Assembly (NCBI GenBank): GCA_019307165.1
Contig: JAFDKD010000715.1
Location: forward strand, 1-6,536
From: Deltaproteobacteria bacterium
Lineage (GTDB): Bacteria; Desulfobacterota; DSM-4660; Desulfatiglandales; Desulfatiglandaceae
DNA length: 6,536 nt
Reading direction: 5' to 3'
Under the pieces are notes generated by a model, which saw only the letters and a program-made list of their open reading frames with translations, did no database searches and was not told the origin of the DNA. Below are positions 5,760 through 6,536 of this stretch, piece after piece. Position numbers and translations under genes: made by a program. Within the stretch, counting starts at the first letter, position 1. Each line of letters begins with the position of its first letter.

Positions 5760-5878
5760 TAGAAAGCCACGCCCTACCTCGCATGGCGGGCTCTTCGATG
5801 GGTGGGGATTCTCTACAGGCAGGCCATCGGAAAATGGGACAGCAAGGGCGATACGGCAAGTACGGGGAACACAAGCGG

Positions 5879-6451
5879 ATGGAAAGGCTCCTCCGGGGCA
5901 AAGCCCCGGGGACGGGGCGGCCCGGCAGGGGCGGGTTTTTTCGTCCCGGCAGATGGGCGCTTGAGCGAAAAGAGCCGGCCCCGGACAGCGGCCTGTCTGC
6001 TCGGCCGGCCGGCCGGGCGGACGCGGAACACGTGCATGCCATGAGCCGTATGTTTCGGGCCTACGGCCCTTACCAGGACATCCTTCGGGAATGGCACGAA
6101 TCGGGGGCGGCCATCGCTTTCATCGGTTTGAGGGATAACAGACCGGCCGGCTTCGCCATGATGGGGCGCATATCCGCGGCCTGGCATTTTCCCCGTGTGG
6201 CGGAGCTTCTGGCCATTGCGGTCGAGCCTTCCTCGCGCCGCCGGGGCCTGGCGGGCCTGATGCTTCAGGAGGTTGAGGAAACGGCGGCGGCCCTCGGCGC
6301 GGAAAGACTTATCCTTCATACGGGTGTGGACAATGTCGCCGCACGGACCCTTTTTTTGACCCACGGGTTTACGGTTCTTGACACGTGCCGCGCGTTTTAT
6401 CCGGAAGGGCAGGATGCGTTGTGCATGATCAAAGACTTGGGACACGCTTGA
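5879..6451 (+). CDS. GNAT-family N-acetyltransferase
   Basis: It would transfer an acetyl group from acetyl-CoA to an amine of an unknown substrate. In the 190-residue form the GNAT domain spans about residues 40-187. Strand 1 'SARPAGRADAEHV' starts near 40. A 'YGPYQDILREW' helix (62-72) follows, then a strand at 'GFAMMGRI' (91-98). Motif A 'LLAIAVEPSSRRRGLAGLML' (110-129) has the acetyl-CoA pyrophosphate loop R120-R-R-G-L-A125. Motif B 'NVAARTLFLTHGF' (152-164) is typical of the family. It ends with tandem stops TGA TAG. The start is uncertain: the frame is open to a TTG at 5735, with ATGs at 5783, 5798, 5834 and 5879, none with a good Shine-Dalgarno, and the ATG at 6041 would remove strand 1. 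I chose 5879. The first 39 residues are Gly/Pro/Arg-rich and may not be translated. Confidence 0.75.
   Translation: MERLLRGKAPGTGRPGRGGFFRPGRWALERKEPAPDSGLSARPAGRADAEHVHAMSRMFRAYGPYQDILREWHESGAAIAFIGLRDNRPAGFAMMGRISAAWHFPRVAELLAIAVEPSSRRRGLAGLMLQEVEETAAALGAERLILHTGVDNVAARTLFLTHGFTVLDTCRAFYPEGQDALCMIKDLGHA
5893..5941 (+). other. GC-rich hairpin and T6 tract near the GNAT start (possible attenuator or terminator)
   Basis: CCGGGGC-AAA-GCCCCGG (5893-5909) is a perfect 7-bp stem with a three-base loop. A second weak stem CCCG/CGGG (5921-5924 with 5932-5935) runs directly into six Ts (5936-5941). It falls within the assigned 5' end of the GNAT gene, so either the true start is further downstream or the sequence is simply GC-rich coding DNA. 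Confidence 0.3.
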
Positions 6452-6493
6452 TAGCCTGAGCAGCCTTGGTTGGACGGCCTTTACGTGATGCAC

Positions 6494-6517
6494 GGGGGCG
6501 TTTTATATGCCGCCCCT
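6494..6517 (+). other. Stem-loop downstream of the GNAT gene
   Basis: GGGGCG (6495-6500) and CGCCCC (6511-6516) pair perfectly around a T-rich ten-base loop, 42 bases after the GNAT stop. No T tract follows on either strand, so termination is possible but not shown. The remaining bases of 6452-6536 hold no gene that I can support. Confidence 0.4.
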
Positions 6518-6536
6518 AAGTACGATTGTGGCCCGC

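Noticed and set aside
5813..6493. 226-codon minus-strand frame opposite the GNAT gene
   Set aside because: Shadow of the GNAT coding sequence; no domain and no start signal.

Overview
This window looks like chromosomal DNA of a GC-rich, Gram-negative anaerobic proteobacterium, most likely a Desulfobacterota (former deltaproteobacterial) lineage. The taxonomic hint is an inference. It rests on the style of the proteins (a YhdP/AsmA-like outer-membrane biogenesis protein, a lactate-dehydrogenase-like malate dehydrogenase, a small double zinc-ribbon protein) and on the mix of high-GC genes with repeat-rich, lower-GC spacers. No rRNA or tRNA gene, CRISPR array or complete transposase gene is present.

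Layout. Positions 1-3116 (+) hold most of one large AsmA/YhdP-like gene that enters from upstream. It is split into two overlapping frames, 1-2358 and 2328-3116, by an apparent single-base deletion or -1 frameshift between about 2262 and 2310. A convergent spacer follows (3117-3424) with a 9-bp tandem repeat and a long inverted repeat. On the minus strand lies a 91-residue conserved-looking hypothetical gene (3425-3700).

Positions 3701-4245 form a 545-bp stretch without a convincing gene but full of structure: a C5T5A3G5 hairpin, a run of 22 C, a possible DUF202 remnant, a 7-bp degenerate tandem array, a possible terminator, and a ~130-bp CTAG-bounded imperfect palindrome. The right-hand CTAG of that palindrome contains the malate dehydrogenase stop codon. 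mdh (4246-5181, minus) follows with a strong Shine-Dalgarno and a near-consensus sigma-70 promoter at 5283-5311. Further upstream on the same strand is a 104-residue zinc-ribbon protein (5324-5638). A structured spacer (5639-5878) separates it from a plus-strand GNAT acetyltransferase (5879-6451, start uncertain). The window ends in a short spacer with a GC-rich stem-loop.

How the genes fit together. They do not look like one pathway. The AsmA-like protein belongs to envelope lipid transport, Mdh to central carbon metabolism, and the zinc-ribbon and GNAT proteins are small accessory proteins of unknown target. Mdh has its own promoter and is insulated from the 91-residue gene by 545 bp of repeats, so I infer mostly single-gene transcription units.

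I did not find a convincing undescribed multi-gene system. The points most worth a second look are the CTAG-bounded palindrome sitting on the mdh stop codon, the 22-C tract, the AsmA frameshift, and the long inverted repeat overlapping the end of the 91-residue gene.
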